Part shown: positions 17,480-26,134 of the stretch, one piece after another | How the letters are laid out: every line of letters starts with the position of its first letter | How positions within the stretch are numbered: the first letter of the stretch is position 1 | Assembly (NCBI RefSeq): GCF_013375035.1 | Contig: NZ_CP056032.1 | Span: 4,338,001 to 4,402,000 of the forward strand | Source of the DNA: Spirosoma sp. KUDC1026 | GTDB lineage: Bacteria; Bacteroidota; Bacteroidia; Cytophagales; Spirosomataceae | Direction: 5' to 3' | Length of the DNA: 64,000 nucleotides | The notes under the pieces: model-generated | Told to the model about the DNA's origin: nothing | Databases searched by the model: none | The model's input: the letters and a program-made list of their open reading frames with translations, nothing else | Program-made: the position numbers and the translations under genes

Positions 17480-18493
17480 ATGAACATTCACTATTTCATT
17501 GGTATTGACATTGCTAAAGCCACTCTGGACTGGGCCGTTTATGACGGCAAGAAAATGGTGCTACAAACCAGCACACCCAACACCATCGCGGGCATCAAGA
17601 CCGCCCTGCGGCTCTTGAAAACCCTATCCGACTGGAAACCATTAGAAGCTATCTTTTGCATGGAGCATACAGGTATTTATAATGCCCACTTGCTTGACTT
17701 TCTCCACAAACTTCGTTTTCCCATTTGGCTAGAGTCTTCACTGCAAATCAAAAAAGCAGGTGGCCTGCAACGGGGTAAGACCGATTCAATTGATGCTCAG
17801 CGCATCGCAGAGTACGCCTTTCGCTTCCGTGATCAGTTCCGTCTGTGGGAACCGCCCCGTCAGGTGGTTCAAAAATTGGCTCTCTTAAGTGCGGCCCGTC
17901 AGCGGCTTATCCGTGTGTACAATCAGTTGGCCGGCCCGCTGGCTGAACAGCAAAGCTTTATTGACCCGACTTTGCAAAAGCAACTCAGCAAAAGCTGCCA
18001 AGCATCACTAACCGCTCTGGAGAAAGAGCGTAAGGCGGTTGAGAAAGCCATCGACGCACTCATCGAAGCCGATCCACGCCTGGGCCGACTCTTCGAGTTG
18101 GTGATGTCGGTTCCCGGCGTGGGCACGGCTACTACTACTGAGATTGTCATCGCTACCAATGAGATGAAAACCATCACTGATCCCAAGAAGATGGCTTGTC
18201 ATGCCGGGGTTGCTCCTTTTAACTACCAGTCGGGTAGCAGTGTCCGTGGGCGACCAGGTGTAAGCCAACACGCCCGCAAGCGGTTGAAGTCATTATTCCA
18301 TCTGGGTGCGATGGCAGCCATCCGAGCGAAGGGTGAATTGCAGGACTACTACCAACGCAAAGTCAAAGAAGGCAAGAATAAAATGCTGGTCTTGAACGCG
18401 GTTCGTAACAAACTCATCCATCGGGTGTACGCGGTGGTGGCACGGGGTGAAAAATATGACAAAAACTATCTGTCCTCATTTGCAAAACCATAG
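17480..18493 (+). CDS. IS110-family transposase (DEDD recombinase)
   Basis: A 337-residue transposase. The N-terminal RuvC-like DEDD domain shows FIGIDIAKATLDWAV (first Asp), FCMEHTGIYNAHL (Glu) and RGKTDSIDAQRIAEYAF (Asp pair). A coiled linker follows, then the Transposase_20 domain with VMSVPGVGTATTTEIV, HAGVAPFNYQSGSSVRG (catalytic Ser region) and the basic QHARKRLKSLFHLG. The length is full and no frameshift is seen, so it is probably active. It is the only gene of the element. Confidence 0.95.
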   Translation: MNIHYFIGIDIAKATLDWAVYDGKKMVLQTSTPNTIAGIKTALRLLKTLSDWKPLEAIFCMEHTGIYNAHLLDFLHKLRFPIWLESSLQIKKAGGLQRGKTDSIDAQRIAEYAFRFRDQFRLWEPPRQVVQKLALLSAARQRLIRVYNQLAGPLAEQQSFIDPTLQKQLSKSCQASLTALEKERKAVEKAIDALIEADPRLGRLFELVMSVPGVGTATTTEIVIATNEMKTITDPKKMACHAGVAPFNYQSGSSVRGRPGVSQHARKRLKSLFHLGAMAAIRAKGELQDYYQRKVKEGKNKMLVLNAVRNKLIHRVYAVVARGEKYDKNYLSSFAKP

Positions 18494-18505
18494 AAATCGG
18501 ACCGG

Positions 18506-18559
18506 TCGGAATGACAAAAAAGGCGATTTTGTGACCCTAAAATTGCTTCCCAAACAACC
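18506..18559. repeat. right part of the palindromic repeat split by IS110
   Basis: TCGGAATGAC at 18506-18515 and GCTTCCCAAACAACC at 18545-18559 are complements of GTCATTCCGA and GGTTGTTTG-GGAAGC of the left part. From 18560 to 18837 I see no gene or clear site. Confidence 0.75.
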
Positions 18560-19425
18560 TCTCAGGAGACAGGGGGTATAGTTACAAGAAGGAAATTTGG
18601 TTACTACCAGAGTCAATTTAAGAACTTAACAGCCCTGCCCTAAAGCGTATGTAGGAGTTAATTCAGCTCAACCGAAAGTAGGCTTATTCAAGCGCTTAGT
18701 CACAACGAATTCAGCATATTTCGATCTGATATTTTTACTATACTGATCAGGTAAAACAAAGCCAGAGCAGTCTTTTGAGACGGAAGCTGATTACTTAGAT
18801 CAGCTCCCATTTTCACACTCTCCTTCTCGGCACACCAATGAACTGGTCAGCACGCTCGGGTTTCTTAAAAGTATCGTTTCTAGGTTGTATTTTCTTGTTG
18901 CTCTGGTCCTGCCAACAACAAGACCAGGTCATCATTTCCGGCGACCTGGGCGACGCGAACTCCTTTCTGGAAGGGAAATGGTTATATCTGGAAAATACAG
19001 AATCCAGAACCATCGAAGATTCCACGCTGGTTCAGCAAGGGAAATTTCAATTTATCAAGAAGACGACAAAGGACTTCGTTCCGTACAGGGTGAACTTTAC
19101 GTATCGATCAGGAAAACCCACCTGGCCCTTCCTACTCCTGGGCATCAAGAATCCTTTTTTCAACAATAGTTATGAAACTTCTTTCTACCTGGAAAAGGGT
19201 ACCGTTCGGTTGGAGAAAGATCGTTCCTCTAAACCTATTGGTATGGCGAATCTTGACTTGGTTTTCACCGATATAAGTCCTCAAACGGTCGCGGCTTACA
19301 AGCATCTATCTTTTCGTCTAACCCGAAACGCTTTAACTGAGATCAAGCCAATTAATCGGGAGTTAGTAAAAGAATACGACTACTCTATTGACTTACTTAG
19401 CAATTTGTACTGTCTTAGCCCCCTA

Positions 19426-20313
19426 TTAGCTGGACAAATTTTCTGAAAAGGTTGTGTCGTAAATTACCTGTGCTTCCTCCCATTTCTGCTGAGGTGTTAC
19501 AAAACCAATCGAACGATGAAGACGGTGATTGTTGTAATGGAAAAAATAACGCCCTAACATTTCTTTGGCCTCATAATAGCTGTCAAATACATTGCGCTCG
19601 ATCACATCATGTTCTAGAATGCTGTGAAAAGCTTCAATGTACGAGTTCTCTTCAGGGGTGGCCACATGAGTGAATTCCTGCTTGATTTCGGAGCTTTTCA
19701 AAAAGTTACGTACCGAGTGAGCAATGAATTGACTGCCATTATCATTGCGCAAAATGACGCCCTTCAGTTCATGATTCCGGTTGATTCGTCGAAAAAGATT
19801 GATTAAGTCGATTTGACGAATACTGCCTTGGAATAGCCAATCCAGAATTTTGCGGCTATACACATCAATGACGCTCAACAGATAGTAATTCCGCCGTTCC
19901 CCTTCTACCCAGACGTATTTGATATCCCAGCACAGGTATTCCAAGGGCTTGGTCGCTTCGATTCGTCTGAATTTAACAAATTCCCGCTTGCCCATCGGTC
20001 GGATCACTTTGCCCAGAAGTAAATTATGCTCTTGCATGAGTCGATACACCTTTTTCTTATTGATTAAGTATTCTTTTTTCAACTCGTGGGTGATGTATTC
20101 GTAGCCAAGGGCATTGAACTCAACATCCAGCAGTTGCCGAATACTGACCACGACCAGTTGGTTGTCTACCCACGATCCATCCCGTTTCATGGTTACCTGG
20201 CTGGGGCGTGCTCCAGGTCTACCTGATTGTGGTTGGTAGTAAAACACGCTCCGAGGTACACTAAGCCACTGGCATAACAGGGTACGACTTACTTGATTTT
20301 CAAACTGTTTCAT
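19426..20313 (-). CDS. IS3-family transposase OrfB (integrase core, DDE)
   Basis: A 295-residue catalytic half. It has the N-terminal HTH_21-like segment (ALGYEYITHELKKEYLINKK) and an rve core with catalytic residues in CWDIKYVWVEG (Asp), LRNDNGSQFIAHSVR (Asp) and EENSYIEAFHSILEHD (Glu), plus NNHRLHRSIGFVTPQQKWEE. The frame stays open upstream of this ATG and joins orfA by a -1 shift, so the active product is probably the OrfAB fusion. Confidence 0.93.
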   Translation of the reverse strand: MKQFENQVSRTLLCQWLSVPRSVFYYQPQSGRPGARPSQVTMKRDGSWVDNQLVVVSIRQLLDVEFNALGYEYITHELKKEYLINKKKVYRLMQEHNLLLGKVIRPMGKREFVKFRRIEATKPLEYLCWDIKYVWVEGERRNYYLLSVIDVYSRKILDWLFQGSIRQIDLINLFRRINRNHELKGVILRNDNGSQFIAHSVRNFLKSSEIKQEFTHVATPEENSYIEAFHSILEHDVIERNVFDSYYEAKEMLGRYFFHYNNHRLHRSIGFVTPQQKWEEAQVIYDTTFSENLSS

Positions 20314-20318
20314 GAGTG

Positions 20319-20630
20319 CTAGCTTCTCCTGGAGTGAATAGGAGTTTTTTTTAGTAGCTCACTTTTGATCTCCAGTTCCAAAGCTTGTTTTGCTACAATC
20401 CGCTTCAGGCGTTCATTTTCTTCTTCGAGCACTCGAAGCTGGGGATCGACGCGTGCGTAAGAATCTTTGAGGCCTTCTTTGCCTTTACTCAAATACTTCA
20501 ATTTCCACTTGCGCAGCAGCGAAGGAGATAGATTGTATTTTCGACAAGTCTCGGCATGGCCGTCACGAATGGCTTCCTGGACGATAGAATAGCGGTCATC
20601 GGGAGTAAAACTCCGCCTTAATTTGCTCAT
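20319..20630 (-). CDS. IS3-family transposase OrfA (helix-turn-helix)
   Basis: A 103-residue DNA-binding protein from ATG at 20630: MSKLRRSFTPDDRYSIVQEA, a CRKYNLSPSLLRKWKLKYL recognition helix, and a C-terminal leucine-zipper-like coil (LRVLEEENERLKRIVAKQAL). The frame is open upstream to 20681, but this ATG gives the usual OrfA start. An eight-base A run (plus-strand T8 at 20344-20351) near its 3' end allows -1 frameshifting into orfB, giving ...KKNSYSLQEKLALMKQFENQ. Confidence 0.92.
   Translation of the reverse strand: MSKLRRSFTPDDRYSIVQEAIRDGHAETCRKYNLSPSLLRKWKLKYLSKGKEGLKDSYARVDPQLRVLEEENERLKRIVAKQALELEIKSELLKKTPIHSRRS
20344..20351 (-). other. programmed -1 frameshift site (A8)
   Basis: Minus strand CTAAAAAAAACTCC. 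Slipping back one base moves reading from orfA (...KKTPIHSRRS stop) into the orfB frame with no stop before MKQFENQ. This is the standard way IS3 elements make OrfAB. Confidence 0.8.
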
Positions 20631-21101
20631 GGTATCTGAATGTAAAAGGACTAAACTGTTTTTACAATTTTGTCCAGTCATTCAGGGGGTTAAGACAAGA
20701 GATTCCGCAAATAAAAGCGCTGTACGCAGCGCACAAAGACCGGCTTACTATAAGTAGTATTTCTATCGACCAGCGTGAAGACCAGTGGAAACGGGCAATG
20801 CAGAATGAACAGATGCCCTGGAAACAGTATTTAATCCCCCGCGATACGTCCTTCGCTATGCTGGAGAGACAATATAACCTGACCGCAGTCCCCCTCTGGC
20901 TGCTGTTCGACGCTCAGAACAGATTAATTGATCAGCATTTAGGAATGGAAATGGACGAGAACGCCATTGACAAACGGGTGGCGGCTTTAATCGAACGGTA
21001 GATGACAAACCTACTACCCGTTATCATGACGGCTGATTCGCTGGCTTTACTGACCTGATTTGTTTGGGAGACTCCCCTAACATTTTTGTCTATTCGTCCT
21101 C

Positions 21102-21130
21102 AGGCCTTCCCGCTAAAAAAGGGAAGGCCT
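21102..21130 (+). terminator. hairpin downstream of the broken thioredoxin gene
   Basis: AGGCCTTCCC at 21102-21111 pairs with GGGAAGGCCT at 21121-21130 across a nine-base loop. It is ~100 bp after the stop and lacks a strong T tail. The rest of the 515-bp gap to 21516 is AT-rich and holds the presumed promoter of the TonB-dependent receptor gene, without a site I can fix. Confidence 0.55.
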
Positions 21131-21516
21131 TGACGTATTATCCCTTTTCACACTTGTAGGCAACCAACGCCAGGTTAGTACTTATTCAAGATTTTGCTGA
21201 ACAGGTTAGGTTGTCTATGCACAGGCACTTTTAGCCGAAACCTTCTACCCTCTACATTGACTATCAGATTATTACTTCAAGAAAGCGCTCTATTTTTAGC
21301 CGTATTCTTCTGGTATTTTTGACTCACCTGATCAACATAATCTTGTAAAATTTTTTGTCCATAATTTGGAAGTAAACCGTTTCCGCCATTTCCTTTGCAA
21401 AAGACTACCAAATCAATAGATTATAAGTACTAATAGTCTATCTACAACCGGGATTAGTAGGATTTTAAATAAAGAGAGGTGCGAGTAGGCTACTCAAACC
21501 GATAAAACAACCTGTT

Positions 21517-24084
21517 ATGAACCACTTTTTCACTACGGTCTTATTGATCGCGCTCTTATCACTGCCTGAATGGCTCCCAGCGCAAAATGCCCCTGTCATC
21601 AACGCTACCGTAACGGGCAAAGTACTTGATGCCCAGACGGGCAATCACCTGATTGGGGCAACCGTCACCATTAAGGGAACCACAAATGGTTCCACCACCA
21701 ACCAGAATGGCCAATTCACACTAGTGACGGGTCAGAAACTGCCCTTTACGATCGTTGTTTCCTACATCGGCTACCAGACGCAGGAAACTATACTGAGCCA
21801 GGATGGGGCCGAAATCCGGCTGCAGGAAGGAGCCAGTCAGCTAGCCGACGTAACCATTACGTCCCGTCGTCGGCAGGAATCGGCGCAGAGCGTACCCATT
21901 CCGATCTCGGTACTACGCGGAGCCGTGGTTGAAGATGCGGGGGCATTTAATGTCAACCGAATTAAAGAACTTGTCCCATCGGTACAGCTTTATTCGTCGA
22001 ACCCACGGAACACCACGCTCAATATCCGGGGCCTGGGATCGACTTTTGGGCTTACCAACGATGGTATCGATCCAGGGGTAGGTTTCTACGTGGATGGTGT
22101 TTACTACGCTCGTCCCGCGGTTACGGCACTCGACTTTGTAGATATTGACCAGATCGAAGTGTTACGCGGTCCTCAAGGGACGCTCTTCGGTAAAAATACG
22201 ACAGCAGGTGCCTTTAACATCACCACGCGGGGAGCCAGTTTTACGCCGGGTGCCACCTTCGAGGTCAGCTACGGCAACTACAATTACATCCAGGCCAAAG
22301 CATCGCTGACCGGGCCAATCAGTAAGAAGTTAGCCGCCCGAGCCTCGTTTTCGGGTACGCAGCGGAATGGTACGGTGACGAATATCCGCACCAGCCAGTT
22401 AGTCAATTCGCTCAATAACCTCGGTTTCCGGGGGCAGTTGCTGTACACACCCTCCGACAACGTGCGCCTGACGCTGACCGGTGATTATACCGACCAGAAG
22501 CCGAACGGATATTCCGTTTTGTACGCCGGGGCTGTTCCGACAAAGCGTGCCGCTTACCGACAGTTTAATGCCATCATTGCTGATCTGGGGTATCAGGTCC
22601 CTTCGACGAATCCTTTCGCCCGGATCACTGACCAAGATACCCCATCAAAGGCTAACAACCAGCTAGGTGGGGCCTCGCTCAACGCCGACATCAAACTCGG
22701 GGCTGGCACGCTGACCAGCACGACGGCCTGGCGCTATTGGAAATGGGATCCCCTCAACGACCGCGATTACATTGGTCTGCCGGTCTTCACCATTTCGGCG
22801 GGCAACTCCCGGCATAACCAGTATTCACAGGAAGTCCGGTATGCGGGTACTATCTCGGAACGGGTAAGTGGCGTTGTGGGCCTGTACTATCTCTATCAGG
22901 ATTTGAAATCTGATCCGGTTCAGACGGAAGAAGCCGGGTCCGCGCAGTGGCGCTTTGCCCAGAGCTCGACCAGTGCACTCTGGCGAACCCCCGGCCTGTT
23001 CGATGGCTTCGGTATCCGAACGACGAACCGACTCCGCAGCACGAGTGCGGCCGTATTTGGTCAGGTCGATTGGACAATCAGCGATAAGCTGCATGTACTA
23101 CCGGGCCTGCGGTATAACTACGACAAGAAAATAGCCAATTATAACCGGCAGACCTATGGCGGTCTACAAACCACTGACCCAGCCCTGCTGGCTCTGAAAA
23201 ATGCGGTGTACACCAATCAGGCCTTCGATACCGACGTAGACGAGACTAATTTCTCCGGCCAGTTGACGCTGCAATACAAAGCCAGCAACCGACTCAACGC
23301 CTTCGCTACGTACTCGATCAGCTACAAGCCGGTGGGTATCAACATTGGGGGGCTACCAACCGCCAATGGCCGGGTTCTGACTGAACTGGCGCGGGTGAAA
23401 CCAGAAGCAGTACGGCACTATGAAATCGGTGTAAAAACCAAACCGACGCCCAACTCGACGCTGAATGTCGTCTTCCACAACAGTGATATCCGCGACTACC
23501 AGACCCAGGTACAAACGCCAGAACCGGGGGTAAACCGGGGGTATCTGGCTAACGCCGAGAAGGTGCGGGTGCGGGGCGTCGAGCTTGACGGGAACATCCG
23601 GTTCAGCAATGCGTTCTCGGTCTATGGCTCGTTTGCCTACACCGACGGCAAGTACATCTCGTTCACGAACGCGCCGGTCCCCTTGGAAGAAACGGGTGGT
23701 GAGCAGGCATTCAAGGATATTTCGGGCGGTGCGCTGCCAGGTATTTCTAAATGGTCCGGTTCGGTTGGTGGTGAAGTAAGTGGTGCTGGTAAGTTTCTGG
23801 CGCAGGACGGTCGGTTCTTCTTTGCCGCCGACGCCTACTACCGCTCGTCCTTCTCGTCCAGCCCCTCGCCCTCGCAATATCTGAACATCAGCGGGTATGC
23901 CTTGATCAACGCCCGGGTCGGTTTCCGGGCTTCGAACGGTACGTCGATCTTCATCTGGAGCCGTAACCTAGCCAACCAGAATTACTTCGAGCAACTCCTA
24001 CCCGCCCCCGGCAACGCTGGTCAATATGGAGGTGTGTTGGGTGACCCACGTACGTATGGCGTGACGTTACGCTACGCGTTTTAA
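21517..24084 (+). CDS. TonB-dependent outer-membrane receptor with carboxypeptidase-regulatory-like N-domain
   Basis: An 855-residue outer-membrane importer. A signal peptide ends near PEWLPAQ; then comes a CarboxypepD_reg-like domain (VTGKVLDAQTGNHLIGATV, FTIVVSYIGYQTQ), a plug domain (LVPSVQLYSSNPRNTTLNIR, PGVGFYVDGVYYARP, IDQIEVLRGPQGTLFGKNT) and a 22-strand barrel ending in YGVTLRYAF with terminal Phe. No SusD partner follows, so this is not a standard polysaccharide-uptake pair; a siderophore, vitamin or small aromatic substrate fits better, as the barrel resembles FecA/FhuA-like iron receptors. The substrate is unknown. Its TAA stop opens a long hairpin. Confidence 0.93.
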   Translation: MNHFFTTVLLIALLSLPEWLPAQNAPVINATVTGKVLDAQTGNHLIGATVTIKGTTNGSTTNQNGQFTLVTGQKLPFTIVVSYIGYQTQETILSQDGAEIRLQEGASQLADVTITSRRRQESAQSVPIPISVLRGAVVEDAGAFNVNRIKELVPSVQLYSSNPRNTTLNIRGLGSTFGLTNDGIDPGVGFYVDGVYYARPAVTALDFVDIDQIEVLRGPQGTLFGKNTTAGAFNITTRGASFTPGATFEVSYGNYNYIQAKASLTGPISKKLAARASFSGTQRNGTVTNIRTSQLVNSLNNLGFRGQLLYTPSDNVRLTLTGDYTDQKPNGYSVLYAGAVPTKRAAYRQFNAIIADLGYQVPSTNPFARITDQDTPSKANNQLGGASLNADIKLGAGTLTSTTAWRYWKWDPLNDRDYIGLPVFTISAGNSRHNQYSQEVRYAGTISERVSGVVGLYYLYQDLKSDPVQTEEAGSAQWRFAQSSTSALWRTPGLFDGFGIRTTNRLRSTSAAVFGQVDWTISDKLHVLPGLRYNYDKKIANYNRQTYGGLQTTDPALLALKNAVYTNQAFDTDVDETNFSGQLTLQYKASNRLNAFATYSISYKPVGINIGGLPTANGRVLTELARVKPEAVRHYEIGVKTKPTPNSTLNVVFHNSDIRDYQTQVQTPEPGVNRGYLANAEKVRVRGVELDGNIRFSNAFSVYGSFAYTDGKYISFTNAPVPLEETGGEQAFKDISGGALPGISKWSGSVGGEVSGAGKFLAQDGRFFFAADAYYRSSFSSSPSPSQYLNISGYALINARVGFRASNGTSIFIWSRNLANQNYFEQLLPAPGNAGQYGGVLGDPRTYGVTLRYAF

Positions 24085-24178
24085 AGAGTGAAAGATAGAA
24101 AGCGCGAAAGAGCGAGCCTGCCGGAGGTATCGCTCTTTCACTCTTTCTATCTTTCGCTCTTTCTATCTTTCACTCTTT
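24083..24178. repeat. GAAAGAG-rich long inverted repeat between convergent genes
   Basis: Arm 24083-24115 pairs with arm 24130-24178; the outer ~28 bp pair almost perfectly (AAAGAGTGAAAGATAGAAAG). The right arm has an extra 16-base unit. The left arm begins in the receptor's TAA stop. The right arm encodes the last Lys-Glu and the TGA stop of the minus-strand gene (AAAGAGTGA). Its unit matches the repeat at 6918-7027. Confidence 0.85.
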
Positions 24179-26134
24179 AAACCAAACCCTGCATTCTCCC
24201 TCCTCGAATACAACTTTGCCCAGCGTCAGATCATCAGGCAAATGGCCGGTCATGCTGGCAGCAAAGGTATAGCCGGTCTCTTCGACATGCGTCCAGGCCA
24301 GGTAGCTACCCGAGCCGGGGGGGGCCAGCCAACGAGTTTCTTTACCTGCGATGTCCGGCCAGATGCGTTCGGCAAAGGCCCGTATCCGGCCGATGGCTGC
24401 GAACTGCTCGGCGTTCTGCCCCCATTCGTAGGGGCCGTGCGTCACTTTATCCGTCTGCCGGTCGTCGCCAATCTGAAATACGTAAAGCTTCGTGTATTCT
24501 TCGTTGGCGCCCCGGGTTTCGTGCCGGTTTCGTACCTCAAAGCCCAAGCCCACGTAACTGGGCATATCAGTCAGGAACAGGGCCGTGAAATAACGAAACA
24601 GGTTGCCCGTCCGGTAAAACTCGTCGAAACGCGGATCATCCTTGTCAGCGGTCATTACGGTGAAGTTCGGCGCGAAGTGATGCGTATGTCGGAACGTATC
24701 GTATTGCTTAAACTGCTGGAGAAACTCCGTTGAGCCCACAACCAGAGACTGTAGATCGCCCAGCGTTGAATCGGCTTCGATCGCGTCCAGGTGATCGGCT
24801 TCGTTGCCGTACGCCATCGTATCGGGCGGGGCCAGGAACGTTTCGGCGAAGAAGCCGAAGTACGGAACGCCATTCGCCTGAATACGCTTCTTAACGGCCC
24901 GGAGCGGATCATAATATTCATCGGGCGCGGCCGGAACCCCACCGGGGCGCATCTGCACGTGGGCCATATCACCCCGCATAAAATCAAAGTTATACGCCCG
25001 CTGGCAGTCGCTGACTTTCTGGTTCAGGTACATCCAGGCCGCTTTGTTGGGCTGATCGAAATCCAATTCCCAGTTCTGGTTGTCGTCTTTCGATTCGTAG
25101 AACCGGTACCGGGCCAGGGGGCCAAATACCCGCGACATAGCTTCTGGTTTATCGAACGCGTACTGGTACCAGGTCTGTCCGTAATCGTCTACGGTGAAAT
25201 CCTGCGGGTCGATGTGCAGCCCCCGGTACGGTGGGGCCATCGTCATAGGCAAAGTTTCGAATCCCTGCGCCACCAGGTGTCGGATAAGTGCGATCCGCCG
25301 AGCCAGCCGACCGCCATAATCAGCTACGCTCCCGAACAGCACCTGGGTACGTCGGTCGCTGGTCAACACAGGCGAATCGATAGTGAAAAACTCGTCTTTG
25401 GTGAAAGTTAATGGTGTACCATCGGCTGCCCCCTGCACTTTCAGCCACTGCCAGACCGAATCTTCAACGTAGCGATAAACGCAGCTTTTATGATCGATCA
25501 GTTTGGCAGGCTCGCCCGTTTGCTCCCCGCGTTGTACCCACTCGAACAGGGACGGACAGGTCAGCACCATTTCGGAGAAACGGTCGGTATGGGGAATGAC
25601 GTCCATGCCCACGGTTCGACCCAGTGCGTGCAACAGATTCGTTACGGCTTTCAACTGTTTCTCGACCGTGTTGAGCGCCGGTACGTACTGCGCCAGTTCT
25701 ACGTCGAAAAACTCGGGGTTTATTTCCCAGCTAACCATGCCGTACAGGCTACCAACTACGCCCGGCTCCCAGATGGGCAGCAGGTGAATACTATCGTGGC
25801 TGGCGGGCAGAGTCAGCACATAGTTGATCAGTTTCCAGAACGAGCCGATGGTCCGGATATTGACGCCAACCATGTTGCTTTTTTTCAGCCAGGAACCATC
25901 CGGATAGTGGCTTACCGGGCTGGCAATGGTCTGAGCGGGATCAAGCGCCCGGCGGAGCGTATCACTCCCCAGTCGCTTGAACAGAATATCAAGCGTTTGG
26001 TAAATCGAAAACCGTACTGCCTGTTCAGGAAGAAGCTGGGGAATAAACGAGGTTTGCCCAGCCTGATAACCATTGGTCAGGCCAGCGTGTTGTTGTTGCC
26101 AGATGGCTTTCAGATCGTTGAGAGAAATAGGCAT
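24170..26134 (-). CDS. divergent GH13-like (alpha-amylase superfamily) enzyme
   Basis: A 654-residue cytoplasmic protein without signal peptide. The four alpha-amylase regions can be picked out in order: GMDVIPHTDRFSE (region I-like), YNFDFMRGDMAHVQMR (region II, likely nucleophile Asp and preceding Arg), YFGFFAETFLAPP (region III Glu) and NFTVMTADKDDPRFDEFY (region IV Asp). A small beta domain ends the protein. The spacing is unusual, with a long N-terminal section (LLPIWEPGVVGSLYGM). It may act on alpha-glucans or trehalose-like sugars, but no close subfamily is recognised. The last codons and stop lie in a repeat arm. Confidence 0.65.
   Translation of the reverse strand: MPISLNDLKAIWQQQHAGLTNGYQAGQTSFIPQLLPEQAVRFSIYQTLDILFKRLGSDTLRRALDPAQTIASPVSHYPDGSWLKKSNMVGVNIRTIGSFWKLINYVLTLPASHDSIHLLPIWEPGVVGSLYGMVSWEINPEFFDVELAQYVPALNTVEKQLKAVTNLLHALGRTVGMDVIPHTDRFSEMVLTCPSLFEWVQRGEQTGEPAKLIDHKSCVYRYVEDSVWQWLKVQGAADGTPLTFTKDEFFTIDSPVLTSDRRTQVLFGSVADYGGRLARRIALIRHLVAQGFETLPMTMAPPYRGLHIDPQDFTVDDYGQTWYQYAFDKPEAMSRVFGPLARYRFYESKDDNQNWELDFDQPNKAAWMYLNQKVSDCQRAYNFDFMRGDMAHVQMRPGGVPAAPDEYYDPLRAVKKRIQANGVPYFGFFAETFLAPPDTMAYGNEADHLDAIEADSTLGDLQSLVVGSTEFLQQFKQYDTFRHTHHFAPNFTVMTADKDDPRFDEFYRTGNLFRYFTALFLTDMPSYVGLGFEVRNRHETRGANEEYTKLYVFQIGDDRQTDKVTHGPYEWGQNAEQFAAIGRIRAFAERIWPDIAGKETRWLAPPGSGSYLAWTHVEETGYTFAASMTGHLPDDLTLGKVVFEEGECRVWFKE

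Larger units (their letters stand above)
17241..18505 (+). mobile_element. IS110-family insertion sequence (~1.27 kb) inserted in a palindromic repeat
   Basis: One transposase gene preceded by ~240 bp of structured non-coding DNA and followed by only ~12 bp, with no terminal inverted repeats. This is the IS110-group plan with the guide RNA in the left end. The ends are placed where the flanking palindrome is interrupted: ...GATTCCTCCTGC | element | TCGGAATGAC.... The borders are good to about 1-3 bp; the exact core dinucleotide cannot be fixed without the empty site. Confidence 0.85.
19411..20697 (-). mobile_element. IS3-family insertion sequence (1287 bp)
   Basis: Terminal inverted repeats begin TGTCTTAGCCCCCT (left, 19411) and TGTCTTAACCCCCT (right, read on the minus strand from 20697) and share CTGGACAAA further in, so they start with TG as IS3 ends do. 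Two overlapping-phase genes (orfA, orfB) lie on the minus strand with an A8 slippery run between. Flanks GTAC and AGAG do not match, so no target duplication remains. Confidence 0.88.
18838..21001 (+). pseudogene. DUF4369/thioredoxin-like (TlpA-type) lipoprotein gene broken by an IS3 element and internal deletion
   Basis: The 5' fragment (18838-19410) encodes a signal peptide with lipobox (LLLWSC) and a DUF4369-like domain with GDANSFLEGKWLYLE and EDSTLVQQGKFQF. The 3' fragment (20698-21001) encodes EIPQIKALYAAHKDRLTI, SISIDQREDQWKRAM and LTAVPLWLLFDAQNRLI, the second half of a TlpA-like thioredoxin fold. An IS3 element lies between. The fragments sum to about 295 residues where this family usually has ~450, and the WCxxC centre that should directly precede EIPQIK is absent. 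There is no target duplication, so an IS-linked deletion is likely. The gene cannot make a working oxidoreductase. Confidence 0.85.

Noticed and set aside
17122..21001. An integrative element or defence island around the two IS elements
   Set aside because: Only two simple insertion sequences, a split repeat and a broken gene are found; there is no integrase, relaxase, toxin-antitoxin or nuclease gene.
21517..24084. A SusC/SusD polysaccharide-utilisation locus
   Set aside because: No SusD-like gene follows, and the receptor's plug and length fit a FecA-like importer better than SusC (~1000 residues).
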